Source of the DNA: Porodaedalea pini
Lineage: Eukaryota > Basidiomycota > Agaricomycetes > Hymenochaetales > Hymenochaetaceae
Assembly: GCA_002794775.1 (NCBI GenBank)
Contig: NBAY01000028.1
Location: 484,420 to 548,419 of the forward strand
Direction of reading: 5' to 3'
Length of the DNA stretch: 64,000 nucleotides
The notes beneath the pieces were generated by a model. It had not been told where the DNA came from, ran no database searches, and saw only the letters and a program-made list of their open reading frames with translations. Positions 37,761 through 49,756 of this stretch are shown piece by piece. Each line of letters begins with the position of its first letter. Position 1 is the first letter of the stretch. Made by a program: the position numbers and the translations under genes.

Positions 37761-40700
37761 ATGCCAAGGCGATAATAAAATGATACCATGGACTGTCCTC
37801 GGACTCTTCTGCATTCTTTCCTTTTCTCAGTGTTCGGTTATTTCCCTCGTTTCCCGTGCTGCAAGCCCTCTTACAGCCCTTCTTTCACTTTACACTTGCG
37901 AATTCCGGACTCTCGCAACAAAAACTAATTGTATGCCCTCGGTTACCGACAGACGCACACATGGACGCTCCGTCTCGTAGGTATAGTACTTCTCAGATGT
38001 CGGCAGGGGCTGAAACAGCTTGTGTATAATGATAGTATAGAAGTCAAAAGCAATTAACACTGTTGGACCGACATCCAAAATTTCGTTTCGGGTGCGAACC
38101 GCTGTTCAACAATTGCCTAGGGAGTGACTTTGAAGTCCTTCAATTGTTTCAAGTCACTGTACGACCTTCTCGTCCCAATTATCATTGTTCGTCCCCGATC
38201 CTGAGTCTATACATCTATGCATCATGATAAGATTGAAGAAAGCTACGAAAACAGCTCTATCATTATGTGGGATCATTGTCCTGAGACGATACGTACATCT
38301 ACAACCTTAAACTTGTTCCAAGCCTGCCTTATCGTTGGTCTAATCATTTAGGAAGCTCAGCATACATTTATTCAAAGCCATTCCTATTGGAGTGCCACAC
38401 ATGAAACGCCAAAGGGGATTCCGAGTAAGGAAGAGATAAATTTTGTTTTGTTTCTCGAAGATGACCATGATACAATATTTGATCTCTCGCAGACATATGC
38501 TTGAACCGCCAATGAGGAGGCTTGTCGTCTGATATGTCGCCCTGGTCAACTTTCAACTAGTTCTGACAAATCCTGCCCGACGCCAGCAAATGGATGATAG
38601 TTTTGTGCAAAAAGGCCTGGATTATTAACTGTCAGGATCTACCTCAACTACCCCATGGAAAGCGTAAGGAGAAAGACATGCTGTGGAGAAAATATCCACT
38701 TTGGTGGGATCACTAAGAAGAGTCTCTGTCCTACGAAGCATCTCCCCAAATCTTTACCCGGAGTCAAATCATTGCTGGACATCCACTGAGATTTTGTTCA
38801 CCTATGTTTTGTACAATCCGTGCTTCAGAGTTCGTGCTGGCTTGTCCTCCGAAGTCAGATTGCCTGAATCTTCCATCTTGGTCCATAAGAGTGATATCGG
38901 ATCTAGCAGTGATGTCGTCCTCCAAATTCACGCCTTCAGAGTCTTCCCTTGCTAGCTCTTTGTAGCGTGTGGATAAAAGATTATGGGGATGATTTAGTAA
39001 GGGTAAGGTGTTAGAATAAGATGGAGACCAATGTACCGACAACTTCATACTTGTCCTTCGCCAAGCTCTCTTGGGAGGGTCCTCAGACTGGGCTCGACTT
39101 CCTATTGCAATTTGCAAGAATGACATGGATGATACGCATCCAGTGAATATCTTGTTCAGTCTTAGGAGGGAGCTGCTGAAGAATAGATGATTCTTAGAAA
39201 GACACAGATGAGAATAAAAGCAGATGTATAGTGGCTTATGTTTGTATCCAGTGTCAATGTAGGGTTGAATTGCATAGTGAGAAGAAAACCAGCGCCATTT
39301 CGTGGTAGCGCAATAGCGAAATAGTTGGACTGTTGAGGAAGGCGCGGAGTTGCCAAGGGCGGGCGTTTAGAATCTGATTTAGATCCGGTCCGGAGAGAGT
39401 AAGACTTTTCCAGAATCGTGTATAAATAGCTCCGACGCCGCAATGAAGACGACGGGATTGCTGCCCTGAGATGGGACCTATGAAAGACATGTCACTATTC
39501 TGGAAAACCGCAGAACAAGGTTTAAGAAGCAACCTGAGGCGGTTCGCAATAAAAGTGCTGAATTCAGTATTTTTTACTGTAGCATTCTGTCTGGCGCCCT
39601 GCTGTTCACCACCCGGGTGGTGTATCTCGCATCTTGTATTGGCTTGCGATAACCGATTAATTATAAGGCACTGATTAGGTCGGAGTTGCTTGTGGGTATG
39701 CCAACCGGGCCCTCGCTGCAGAAATAGCGTCAAGTCCGGACTTAAGAGTGAAAGGGAAGTATGATGAAATGAGTTATAGATAGGTTTTCAAAGTGAGAAT
39801 GCAACATCCGAATGTTGAGGACGAATGTGGTAGCCTGTAATTGATGCGAAGAGTTATTATGGTGCATTGATCGCCGAGACTTGGTGAACGAGCCATAAAA
39901 GAAGTGCGCGGAGGAAAGCGAATACATGGATTCTTGGCGGGCGACGCGAAGACAGAACTTTGAAAAGTCATAGGGGCAATAATATATACCGTTCTTATTT
40001 CAGGAACTGGTCACAAGACTGGTCCATGATGGTAGCACGAAGGCGAGAGCGTATAGGCGGACGATGACAGTGGAACTGAAGAAAAAAGAAGAATCGAGTA
40101 TCAAGTGCATGGAGACGCCCAACATGCGTGTTCCAAGGACATTGGATTCAAGAATTCGAGGCGCCTAAAGTGCGAAGACGGATTTCCCGATGCATGAACG
40201 TACCAGGCGGATCCGTGATCACCGTTGCTACGATGGGCTTGTTCTAGGGTCAGCAGCGGGCGAACGCCGAGAGCTACGTGTTTGGTGAGCGCTGATCAGG
40301 AGGAGACAGCACTTCTTCACGTTTTCTGCGTGTGCGTTCTTTCGTGTTTGTTTTCCGGCTTTCCGCGGGGCCATCGAGAGAGCGTCTTTGAACTAGAGGC
40401 GTCTAGTTCTGCTGGAAGAGCTGGAAGGTGCTGGATGAATCAGACTGCAAGTACGAGAAAGTAGAGAAGACACCCGGTGAGACCATCATTGGGCAGAAGG
40501 ATTGACAAATAGTCCGAGCAGAGAAAGTTAACATTTTGTGTTGTAGAAGCTCGTCGTCAGAGCGTGGGGCTCGCAATTATGTCAGAGCGCCTCAGGCTCA
40601 AGCTTAAGCTTCGTTGCTATACATTCATTTGCGAGGCGGCGTTTGTACTGAAAAGGTGATATGCGGCTGCAAATTGCAATTGACCGAGCACCTTGAAAGG

Positions 40701-41402
40701 GCCGTTTGAATAGAGGAGAAGAGAGGGTAAGCGAGCGTGGAAGGCGGAAGAGCGTGCGTATGATCAATTTCGAAGATCGTCGACTGGTTCGTGAAGATGG
40801 AGCTGGGTAATCTGGATCTCCGTAAGTCAGTCCTAACTTTCTGACTTCTGAACTTTTCGAGTGTCTCGTCCGAGTAGAACTAAGAAGGTATTTCTAACCG
40901 GGATAGAGATGATGACGGGAGGAGAAAGAGATTCCGGGCAAGCATGCGAGCCCTGTCGGCAAATTGGTCGCCGATTGAAAAACAAAATACACTGATAAAC
41001 AACCAGGAAAGGCAGGACACCATCGACTTGCCACCGATCACCACCATATGCATGATGTCCTCGTTGAAATGCGCGAACCTGAAAAGCTCGAAAGTTGCGG
41101 GTATATGTGCCTGAATAGATACAGCATGTGGAAAGCCGCATTTAAGCCACCCAGGACGGCATGCCGACAGTCGTAGCCGTATGCCGTTGACTTTTTTGCT
41201 GGCATTAATAGACAGTCAGAGCTTCTTCTTCCTCGTGTTCCTATTTGAGCAGACCAGTTCGCGCTTGTCATATAGCCACTCTTCTCACCTTCCTCTCTCT
41301 TTCCCTGACTGCCACCACCCCCCGCCCCCGTCGTCGACGTCCCTCCTAGTTCTCCCATTCCCGCGACATCCTCAACACGCGCTCTTTCAAGCAGTGAGCA
41401 TC
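37761..41402. other. 3.6-kb gene-poor interval, no confident gene
   Basis: ORFs on both strands (for example 39254-39733 and 38764-39126, minus) lack recognisable domains, and I found no splice paths linking them. No LTRs, TIRs or tRNA-like folds were seen. It may hold a decayed gene or old transposon, non-coding RNA, or long regulatory sequence for the downstream gene. Confidence 0.4.
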
Positions 41403-43132
41403 ATGGTCGACTGGCAATCCCCCGCTGAGATCGAGAAGGATGGCAGTGAGTACCACCGACTCGCGCGGATCGGGTGGCACAGCTCATCCCCGCATGCTGT
41501 GCTCCCGCTACTGCGCGCTAACACCTGAAATTGCCATCGCTGACGCGTCTGTGCTCTCTCGACAGATGTGTTCTCAAAGTTCATGCACTGTCTCCTCGGC
41601 ATTTACCTGTTCGTGCTCATTTATTATTATTATTCTTATTTTCCTCCTTGCATCCGACTATTTGGTCATCTAATCGTATCTTGCTCATGTAGCTGGGAGT
41701 TCTTCATCTCTCTCCCGTTCGATTTCGATTTTCTCCTCAGGCGAAAGGCGTTCAAGTGGCCTTTGGTACGTCATCGGTGGAGTCTAACACGCATATACTC
41801 TTGCTCGTGCTAAAGCTCAATCTTATTTAATAGGTGTTCTACTTCGCAGGTCGCTATTCGCTCCTGTTTGCTCTAATTGGAATGTACGCGATCATTATTA
41901 ATATTCACCACTCTTCTAATGCTGATGTGCCACAATCTGCGTCTAGTGCGATTGCTTTGAATGTGACCCAGTAAGTTTTCTTATGAGAGGAAGTGCGATC
42001 TCATCTGACTTAAGATAACTTGAAACCGTTCAGAGAGATTGATTGCCAATCGCTGTACATCTTCAATCAGGTCTTCGGTAACGCCGCGATCGGCTTTGCG
42101 TCGATCAATCTGTCCCTCCGTACGATCGCTGTCTGGTCGCAGTCGCTCTACATTGTTGTACCACTTGTACTCATCATCCTCGGCCACTGGTCGCTCCTCC
42201 TTCACGGACTCCTTATTAGCGCGGCTTGGGAGGGTCCCGCCGGCTGCGTCATCACCAAGACAGATAACACGATCCTCGCGGCTACCTTCATCTACTCCAT
42301 GTGTTTTGACTTCCTCGTCCTGTGCCTCACGGCATACAAGCTCCTCTTCCCGAGGAACGGTCGCAGCAGACTCGTCAGCTTGATCTTCGGCGACGGTCTT
42401 ATTTTCTTCATTGTCGCGTCAGTTTTTTTCTTTCTCGTTTTCTTTTTTTTTTTTATTGACATATAATCGTCTAGCTTCCTCGCGAATCTCCTTGCGACGG
42501 TGTTCATGCTGCTTGACCTGAACGCCGTGATGTCGATCATTTTTAATGTTCCTGCCGCTGTCGCGTCCACAATTGTAGCATCGCGTGCCGTGCGACGCCT
42601 CACTAAGTTCACGAACAAAGGCCCTGAAGTTTTCTCATCACGGTGAGCCAAGCTATGAAAGATTCAAGATAAATTTCTCATAAAATTTTGTACTTCTAGT
42701 GGTGGTCAAGCAAGCTCGACGCTTGCTTTCCGCGGAACGGGCCCTTACCGCTCGGGAACAGTATCCAAGAAAGGTGACGGTGTTCATATCCAGGTATGAT
42801 TCGCATCTTCTACTACCAGTTTGTTTTCGCCATTCTAATAGTCCTTTAATATTTGAACTTCTCTTCGGCATCCGGCTAATACAACGCGACTATTAATTCA
42901 ATCTCCACTGGACCTAACTCTGTCTCCAACACGCGTTATTCATCTTCTTCGGTATCCGGCTTTACCGACTCCCCGCATACAGATGGATACTATCACGACA
43001 CTCGCAGAAGCGGAACTTGGAGAGCGGTCTTTCCTTGAGTATGATGCGAGTGGCAAGGTTATCGGCGAGAACTACACAATCGATCCGGAGACCCAACAGA
43101 TCAGTGACGAGTTCAAGCGTCCGCCGTACTAG
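41403..43132 (+). CDS. Seven-helix membrane protein, Agaricomycete family of unknown function
   Basis: Begins MVDWQSPAEIEKDGNVFSKF after splicing the first intron. Helices follow in order: FMHCLLGIYLWEFFISLPFD, VFYFAGRYSLLFALIGIAIAL, FNQVFGNAAIGFASINLSLR, LYIVVPLVLIILGHWSLLLH, NTILAATFIYSMCFDFLVLC, LIFGDGLIFFIVAFLANLLA, and NAVMSIIFNVPAAVASTIVA. A cytosolic tail contains KFTNKGPEVFSS. The last intron is long (about 42796-42982). The final exon begins MDTITTLAEAELGERSF and ends ISDEFKRPPY at 43132. Near-identical architecture recurs in mushroom genomes (recall), always without an assigned function. A receptor-like or scaffold role is possible but not shown. Confidence 0.75.
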
Positions 43133-43948
43133 ATGGTTGTGCTGGTACCTCTGACGTCGGCCATCCTGCACCTGAGCCTTCGGGACTCTGTATCTCCTCT
43201 GTAACCGGTTTCTTTAGACGACTCCTTTTCGACGACGATCATTGTGCCTTCAGGACAGGCGTGGGATCTTGACGCGCATATGCCTGGTTCGCTCCATTCC
43301 TGCAGTCCCCTTCTTTACGCCATTCAATGCTTCATATCTGGATTCTTTCTTCGAGCCTCATTCTGCAAAATCGCTCTTTCGTGGTTCCCTTCGCAATCCG
43401 CAGGGGATCACCGCACTCTTTTCTGTAGCTCTTGCATTTCCATACCATGCTGCATATGAGCTTCTAGCTTCTGTTTTCGCGCCGTGTCTCCCTCTTCTCC
43501 CCGAGACAAACCCTCCATTTCAGCTTCGCTACCGTACCAGTTCGTGCTTCTCGATTCACCGATTCAAACGAATGTCGATGTATGACCCTGTTCTTCAATT
43601 GTGTTCTTTTCTAGACTCGAGGGGACAAAAATAAACTCCAAACGAAGTTTCCCTACTTGTATCAAAATCCGATTCATGTCGTGTGGACCTTGTCTTCCTT
43701 GAAAAATATGATGCACGTGCTCTAGATGAGGAATAGAGAAATAATGCCTTCTTGCCTGAGTCATTCCATGCAGGCTTGAAGCTCTGTCAGTGTCAAGCGT
43801 CAGTGTCAAGCTGTCAAACTCGTCGTCGCGTCGACATAGGCTCGATCTGGACGGATTCTATTTGGAGAAGTTCTGAGTAAGCTAATGACTAAGTCTACAA
43901 ACTGGAAGGTCGCGTTCCATGCACTTGAGAAAACTTCGTTCAATTCCT
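43133..43948. other. Intergenic region, no gene seen
   Basis: About 0.8 kb of pyrimidine-rich sequence. The ORF at 43242-43634 has no domain and no codon-level support. Confidence 0.45.
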
Positions 43949-44817
43949 ATGTCAAAATCGGCGCCTCCTCGACCTCCATCCGCCTCGCCGTCTACAGTCG
44001 CGCCTTCGCCCGCACCGATTCCGAAAACAGACAAGAGGGCAGAGGCCTCTGAGTCGATCCATCTGCACACCGACCTCGCCCTCCGCCTCATAAACGAGCA
44101 GCGCGCGCAAGCCGCGCAGGCCGCGCAGGCGGAGGCAGAGGCGGCGCGTGCGGAGATGAGGCGTGTGGAGCATGAGTTGAATGTACTGAGGGGCGGGATC
44201 AATGGAATGCAGGGGGAGTATAAGCACAAGGTGGACGAGGCGAATATGCTGAGACACGAGTTGAATAGGATGAGCGAGGAGGTGTCGCGTTTGAGGAAGG
44301 AGAATGTGGAGTTTAGGACTGGGAGTGGAGGTGTTAGTGGGAGTGGGATGGGCCCGAATTCACCGACGGCGACGCTCGTGAATACCACCCCGGATCCGAA
44401 CGGGACGCACACATCTTCGGGCAGCAGCTCGGAGAGTGCGGAAATACAGGTGATGCGCGCCCGTTGCGAGGAGCTGCAGCGCGAGAATGAGAGGCTGCGT
44501 GTGCGCGAGGCGAACCTGCAGCAGCGCATAGAGATTTTCGAGAGTCTGAACGCAAGCGCGTCGCTGGAGTCTGCTGGTGAGCATCCTTCCTTCCTTCCTT
44601 CCCTTGTCTTTTCTGCTGGAGTGTTTGTGCGGGATTCGTTTGTCTATCTGCGTTATTTCCCTCTCTTATTTCTATAGTCTGAGCTGATGCGAAAACAGAC
44701 AATCTGCCGGATCTGAGCGGCGCGTTGGAGACATTGAGAGGGCATCGTTTGAGCACCTCTAGTCAAGACAGCGTGCATACCAAGAAGAGAAGATTGGACG
44801 AATCGAACGGGAACTGA
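43949..44817 (+). CDS. Coiled-coil protein, unknown function
   Basis: Two exons (43949-44576 and 44699-44817) with a 122-nt intron, giving about 248 residues. ATG 43949 (MSKSAPPRPPSASP) is preferred to the in-frame ATG at 43919. The N-terminus is Pro/Ser-rich. Residues about 35-125 are a long coiled coil (LALRLINEQRAQAAQAAQAE, RRVEHELNVL, MSEEVSRLRKENVEF). A Gly/Ser/Thr linker follows, then a second coiled coil (VMRARCEELQRENERLRVRE). The last exon ends in a basic TKKRRLDESNGN that could be a nuclear signal. No family is recognised. The heptad-like leucines could mean a bZIP-like or scaffold protein, but no basic DNA-binding region is evident. Confidence 0.65.
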
Positions 44818-45078
44818 AAATTCTGTGTATATGCACTTACCATGCATATTGATGCCGTATGGTGAGAGTTTTCCCTGTTCAGTCTTACCAAGAACGCGTA
44901 AAGCTCATGTGCCGTTCATCTATATAAAAGAGTGCTTGAGTTATTTTACAGGACTATATATGGCCATCTAGGCGCCTATTGATTAACGCCACTGCTGCCA
45001 CTGTTGCTTCAAGCCTAGCCAAATCCTCATTGACGAGACTCATGAGATAAAAAGATACCATAGAACTTTCTTTGTTCT

Positions 45079-46313
45079 TCAGCAGCAACCCTTCTGGCAG
45101 CAGCTAGTAGGCTGCTTTGTCTCATCAGCGGGTGTACTAGTGGATTCTGAAGGCTTAGCATCGACACCGCTGCACGATTCCCGATTACTTGACGTTACTG
45201 CAGTAGCCTTCGAGCAGCAGTTGTCAGCACAGACCTCGTCTTGACAGCTTTCTTGGACCTGCTATAACACATGTCAGCCTGGACGCGGGAAGAAATCAGC
45301 AGACACTTCATACAGGTTGCGGCCGCGCTCCCTTCACTATCTCCCGTGTGCAGCACAGCGCTCCGTCCGGATTCACCGGCACGCAGCAAGGCTCCTTCGG
45401 CGGACAATTGGCGCCAATGAGAATAACTCGGGTACTGCAGCGAATCACTTGGGACTTACCGACTCTTCTGAGCTCGACTCGCACTTGCACGTGTCTGCAT
45501 CACGGCACTCTTCCTTCTCAAAGCAGCATTCGCAGAGGTCACGGTACTGCTCGCCCAGCTCTGCGTCCTTTTCGATCTTGAGATCTGCACACCCACCGCA
45601 GCAGCCGCCGTTGAAGTCCGGATTGCGCACCCACGCCAACATCTTCCACGCTTCGCGTGCGAAGAGGAGGCCAAGAACGAGGGACGTCGCGCTGTCGACC
45701 CACCAGCCACCTTTCCAGAGGCGGAAGACGAGCGAGCCGATGAAGAGGACGATGGTGATTTGGATGCACGAGAGCGAGCAGGTTGCCTCGCCGGCCATTG
45801 TGCTGCTGTTAAGCAAGCGCGCGAGCGTGCGCTTCGGAAGCCATATGATGACCATCAGGACGAGAGCGCTTGCGGAGACGATGAGCGACGCGTTGGACGT
45901 ATCCGGCTCGGTGTGTTGTGCGAGGCCCACTATCGCGGTGATCTCTGTGGCGAGAGCGAGGATGGCGATGAGCACGCCGATACTCCATGTCCCGATCTTC
46001 TCGATACTTTCGGGAATAGATTGTGAGTCACACCAAATGTCGCGACTCCGAAGAGCCTTGCTGCGCACCGCAGGTTTGCACCCGACAACCCGACCGCATC
46101 CTCCTCGCCTGGCTTGGCGACGCGCCTGAAGCGCCAAAGGACGATAGCGGCAGACGCGACCTCGATTCCCGACTGGATTCCGAAGAAGATGAGGGACCGC
46201 GAGGAACTCTCTGAGCCGAGAACAATGGAGACTGCGCCCTCCGCAGTGCAGTAAAGGATGCTGACGACGCTTATTGCGAGGGCATACTGCTGCAAACGCT
46301 GGTAGGACGGCAT
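45079..46313 (-). CDS. TMEM163/CDF-like membrane protein with metallothionein-like cysteine-rich tail
   Basis: Starts MPSYQRLQQYALAISVVSIL at 46313. Six helices are seen: the N-terminal one, FFGIQSGIEVASAAIVLWRF, WSIGVLIAILALATEITAIV, NASLIVSASALVLMVIIWLP, LSCIQITIVLFIGSLVFRLW and GGWWVDSATSLVLGLLFARE. A 62-nt intron lies near 46014-46075. The helix with WVDSATSLVLG and the WRF loop resemble the TMEM163 branch of cation-diffusion facilitators, which move zinc (family knowledge). After the last helix the protein becomes very Cys-rich: GGCCGGC, CECCFEKEEC, CKC, NCPPKEPCC, LCC, ESCQDEVCADNCC and a terminal CCQKGCC, over several exons down to the stop at 45079. The tail could bind or sense zinc, copper or cadmium (inference). 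The CDF assignment is moderate; the tail is certain. Confidence 0.72.
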
Positions 46314-46494
46314 GGGGCTGCACGGCGGCTGAGAACAACTGCTGGAAGGGACTTTGATGTGCGAGGCGAGGCTAGCGTCCTTTATATTATGCATGAGAGT
46401 TACGTACCAGAGACCTGGTTAGGAATGTTCCCACGAATACAAATTAGCCTGCTTGTTTTGTATTCATCATCATGTGGTGTCTTGTTATCGAACC
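46314..46494. promoter_or_regulatory. Bidirectional promoter, 181 bp
   Basis: Only 181 bp separate the divergent ATG codons of the Cys-rich membrane protein and the reductase-like gene. No strong known motif was identified. Confidence 0.5.
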
Positions 46495-47798
46495 ATGAAG
46501 TCCAAGATCATCGTAACCGGAGCGTCTGGCGTGCTCGGTACTGCCGTCTACGCAGCCTTCAAGCGTGCAGGTCACTATGTTCTCGGCCTCGCACACTCGA
46601 GATCCACGGCGGAGCTCGTGAAGCTCGACCTGCTTGACGCGCCCGCCGTCGAGCGCACGTTCTCAGAGTTCAAGCCTGACTGTAAGCACGCGCATAACAC
46701 TAGGCCTCGAGTGCGCGGTGGATCAAGCTGATGCGTTCCCTTGTGTGTTTAGGGGTCGTGCATTGCGCGGCAGAGCGCAGGCCCGATGTTGCGGAGAAGG
46801 TGTGACAGGCAATTTCGTCTGCGCATATAGCCTGCTTAGTCTCTTCTGAATCCGTATAGGATCCCGAAGGCACCCAAAAAGTCTGTCTTCCTTTCATTTT
46901 ACATCGCCGCATGTCTGTGTTTTTCTCCAGAAGGCTGATCTCTGCCCGATATTATCGTCGTGTTTGATAGTAGCTCAACGCCGACGTGCCGGCACGCCTC
47001 GCGCAGCTCGCTCGGGAACTCAAGTTCCGCCTCGTGTACATCTCGACGGACTACGTGTTTGACGGCACGTCCCCGCCCTACGCGCCTTCTGCGACGCCGA
47101 ACCCCGTCAATTTGTACGGTCGCTCGAAGCGAGATGGCGAACACGCTGTGCTCGCTGCTGCCGGTCAGGGCGCGGACGTCGTTGTCCTGCGCGTACCAGT
47201 TTTGTAAGTACAGTACTCATGCTTATTTATGTCTTGGACGAAAATATGCTGATGCTAATGTATAGGTATGGCCCTGCGCCGAAGAACTCGGACACTGCGG
47301 TCAACATCCTGATTGACGTCGTGCAGGACCAGTCGGGCAAGCGATACAAGATGGACCACTACGCGACGCGCTATCCGACCAACGTCCTCGACATCGCCGC
47401 CTTCCTCGTTCGCCTCGCCTGTAAGTCATCTCTCTCATCACTCCTCTTCTTTTCTCCGGCCTCGTTCTCCTTTAACCCAAGCAAACAATCTTCTGATCTC
47501 TGCAGCGTTACACAAACCGCTCCCTCCAATCCTGCACTACTCCGCGCCGGAGCCGTTCACCAAGTACGAGATGTGCCTCGTCTTCGCGCAGCTCCTGGAT
47601 CTTCCGCACGCGCATATCATCGCAGATGCTGCGGTGCCTACAGGTGCGGCCGCGACGAGCCGCCCGCGCGACTGCCGTCTCGATACCGCGGAGACGGAGG
47701 CACTGTTTGGTTCGCCCGGTAGCTTGGAGTGTAGCATCTTCGAGGAGTGGTGGAGGGAGTATTTGAAGAAGGCACCTAGTACGAGTAAGGGAGAATGA
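46495..47798 (+). CDS. RmlD/MAT2B-like NAD(P)-dependent short-chain reductase
   Basis: Starts MKSKIIVTGASGVLGTAVYA; the Rossmann motif GxxGxxG is at residues about 8-15. Exon 2 gives WVVHCAAERRPDVAEK. Later exons give LNADVPARLAQLARE, FRLVYISTDYVFDGTSPPYA and the YGRSK active-site pair (Tyr-x3-Lys). Then come LRVPVLYGPAPKNSDTAVNI, DHYATRYPTNVLDIAAFLVR and a C-terminal substrate domain ending at TGA 47798. Five introns, about 300 residues. It fits the extended SDR group that includes dTDP-4-dehydrorhamnose reductase and the regulatory beta subunit of methionine adenosyltransferase. Fungal members are usually annotated as the latter, but a reductase function is equally possible. Confidence 0.8.
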
Positions 47799-47973
47799 CA
47801 GCACTATGAAGATATTGAATTGAGGTAAAAATGTATAGTAGTAGTACAGGTGATGATTCGTATGATCTACTGGAACAAAGCAAGGACGATGCGGTGAGAG
47901 TACATTAATGAGGGAAAGCAACAAAATTGAGCGATGAAAAAAGGAGGGTCGTTCTGATGAATTCGTCCGCTCG

Positions 47974-49756
47974 TTACGCCGATTTCCGCATGATGCTCTC
48001 CAACACAGTGAATGCCTCTTCACGAGATAACGGAAGGCGAGACGCAATCACTTCCACTCCATTACCAGTGTTTCTGCCGGACATCGTAGCGTGCACTATC
48101 AGACGAGCGACGACCTCGCCCACTTCGACGAGACAAGCAACGACGATCAACCTTTAGTCAAAGATTCAGCTCGCAATCCTGGAGTAAGACATATTAAAGC
48201 ATACCAGATGATGATCCACGTAATGCGCTCCATAGCAGAGCCATTCAAATGGTTATGGATAAGATCCAACAGGTCGCTTGCAACAGCGAGTTTCTCATTC
48301 AGGACCGTCACCCGCGGGCCGATCTCCATGTACTCCCGGACCGCGTCGTATAGGTCCTTCAGGCTTGCCTCGCTCCAGAAGAGCTCGGGCACGTCGAGTA
48401 CGTTGGACACGAGGTTCACGTCGCGGCGCAGCTGGAAGAGACGGCCCGTGAGACGGAGCGCGTCGCGTCGTCGTAGGCGCAGCTCGCCCGTTGCAGCGAG
48501 CGTACGTGGAATCGCGAGAGTGCGCGGGTCGGCGAGGACGACGGCGGCTTTGGACTCGTATCGTGCGAGAAGTGTGGATTGGGCGAGTGCATGGGCGATG
48601 GAGAGCTTGAGGAGGTGGGAGGGCGATTTGAAGGCTGAGAAATATGGTTAATTAGGAGAGAATAATGACAGAAGAAAGCAAATCAAGGCGCACTGAAAAG
48701 ATCATTGTATATTCGAGGATATGCAGCGAAGGGGTCATACTAATAAGAAAAAAGGATCAGCATTTGACTTTGGCGAATCTAACAACTTGTACTCACTGCG
48801 AAATGACACTCCTCGACCTCCCACGCGTCTTCCTCTATCTTGCGCGTCAGAACGCCCGCATTGTCAATGTCATCAACAATCTCTCGCTCTTGGTTTTCCT
48901 CGAGACCATAGAATACCACGACACCATATGCGAAGAAAATGACCTCCGCGACCTTCTCGTCTGAAATTGATTTGCCACGTGGGCGTGGTTTCCTCTCCAA
49001 GCGGTCAGCGTGAGGTAACTGCCGATTGTCCTCGGGCGAGCTTGACGGGATGAAACCCTCAGAATCGAAGCCGTCGTTGGGGGTTTCTGGCGGAAAATAG
49101 GTCCCTTCGTAGCCGTTCTCCTCTGCCTCTGAGAGTGCGGTCAGGAAGGACTTGCCGCCAGACGTCTTTGCAGGTGCAGAGGAGCGCACGTTGACACTTG
49201 GGTCGTAGCCAGAGAGAAGCGGTAGGTGGTACATCTAAAAAAAAGGCTCAGTCAAAGTAAATGGGAAGAGAATGAATGCCAGACTCACGACATAAAGCGC
49301 TTCGTCGAACACGCGCGGCGCAACGTTGTGCTCGCGCTTCAAGAAAGCAGCCAACAGTTTCATGCGGAATGACTCGGAAATGCAATATGCCGTGAGTCGT
49401 TTATACCCTGCGCGATTTCTTTCGGTCTTGCTCATCCTCTCGCCCTCACTCTTCAGGTCGGAACGTCCCTTTTGCGTGATGAGCGTCTCGCTGCTCTCGT
49501 CCTCGAGCTCACCCGGAAGTGGCCTTGTCTGCGGCTCCGAAGGCAGTACGACAAGCTTTGTCGAGGTCTTGGATGTACGCTGAGCCTTGGGTCCTCCATC
49601 GTTTGCTTTGACGATGCCGCCGCCTCCGGCGCCTCCGGACGGACGGCGGGAGGTCCCTTCCGGAATGGTTGACAGTGCCGGGCGGCCAGAGCGGGAGAGT
49701 AGGCCTGGTCCAGATGCTTTTCTGGTTGAGGGCGGCCGCGACATAGTGGACAGCAT
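47974..49756 (-). CDS. DUF155 protein of the RMD1/RMD8/RMND1 family
   Basis: Start at 49756 (MLSTMSRPPSTRK) or the in-frame Met at 49744. Residues 1-100 are disordered and basic. The middle has GYKRLTAYCISESFRMKLLA, NVAPRVFDEALYVVMYHLPL and the hallmark KVAEVIFFAYGVVVFYGLEE with EIVDDIDNAGVLTRKIEEDA. The C-terminal helical half contains SIAHALAQSTLLARYE-type sequence, LFQLRRDVNLVSNVLDVPEL and LAVASDLLDLIHNHLNGSAM. A terminal hydrophobic segment, RITWIIIW, spans the last intron, and the protein ends MRKSA. Family members are mitochondrial or cytosolic. RMND1 supports mitochondrial translation and yeast RMD1/RMD8 are needed for sporulation-linked processes. Which paralogue this is cannot be decided. 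Confidence 0.85.

Noticed and set aside
43242..43634. 130-residue plus-strand ORF downstream of the seven-helix gene
   Set aside because: No domain, atypical composition and no splice support.
45317..46129. 270-residue plus-strand ORF opposite the CDF-like gene
   Set aside because: Antisense shadow. The minus strand carries the helices, introns and conserved motifs.
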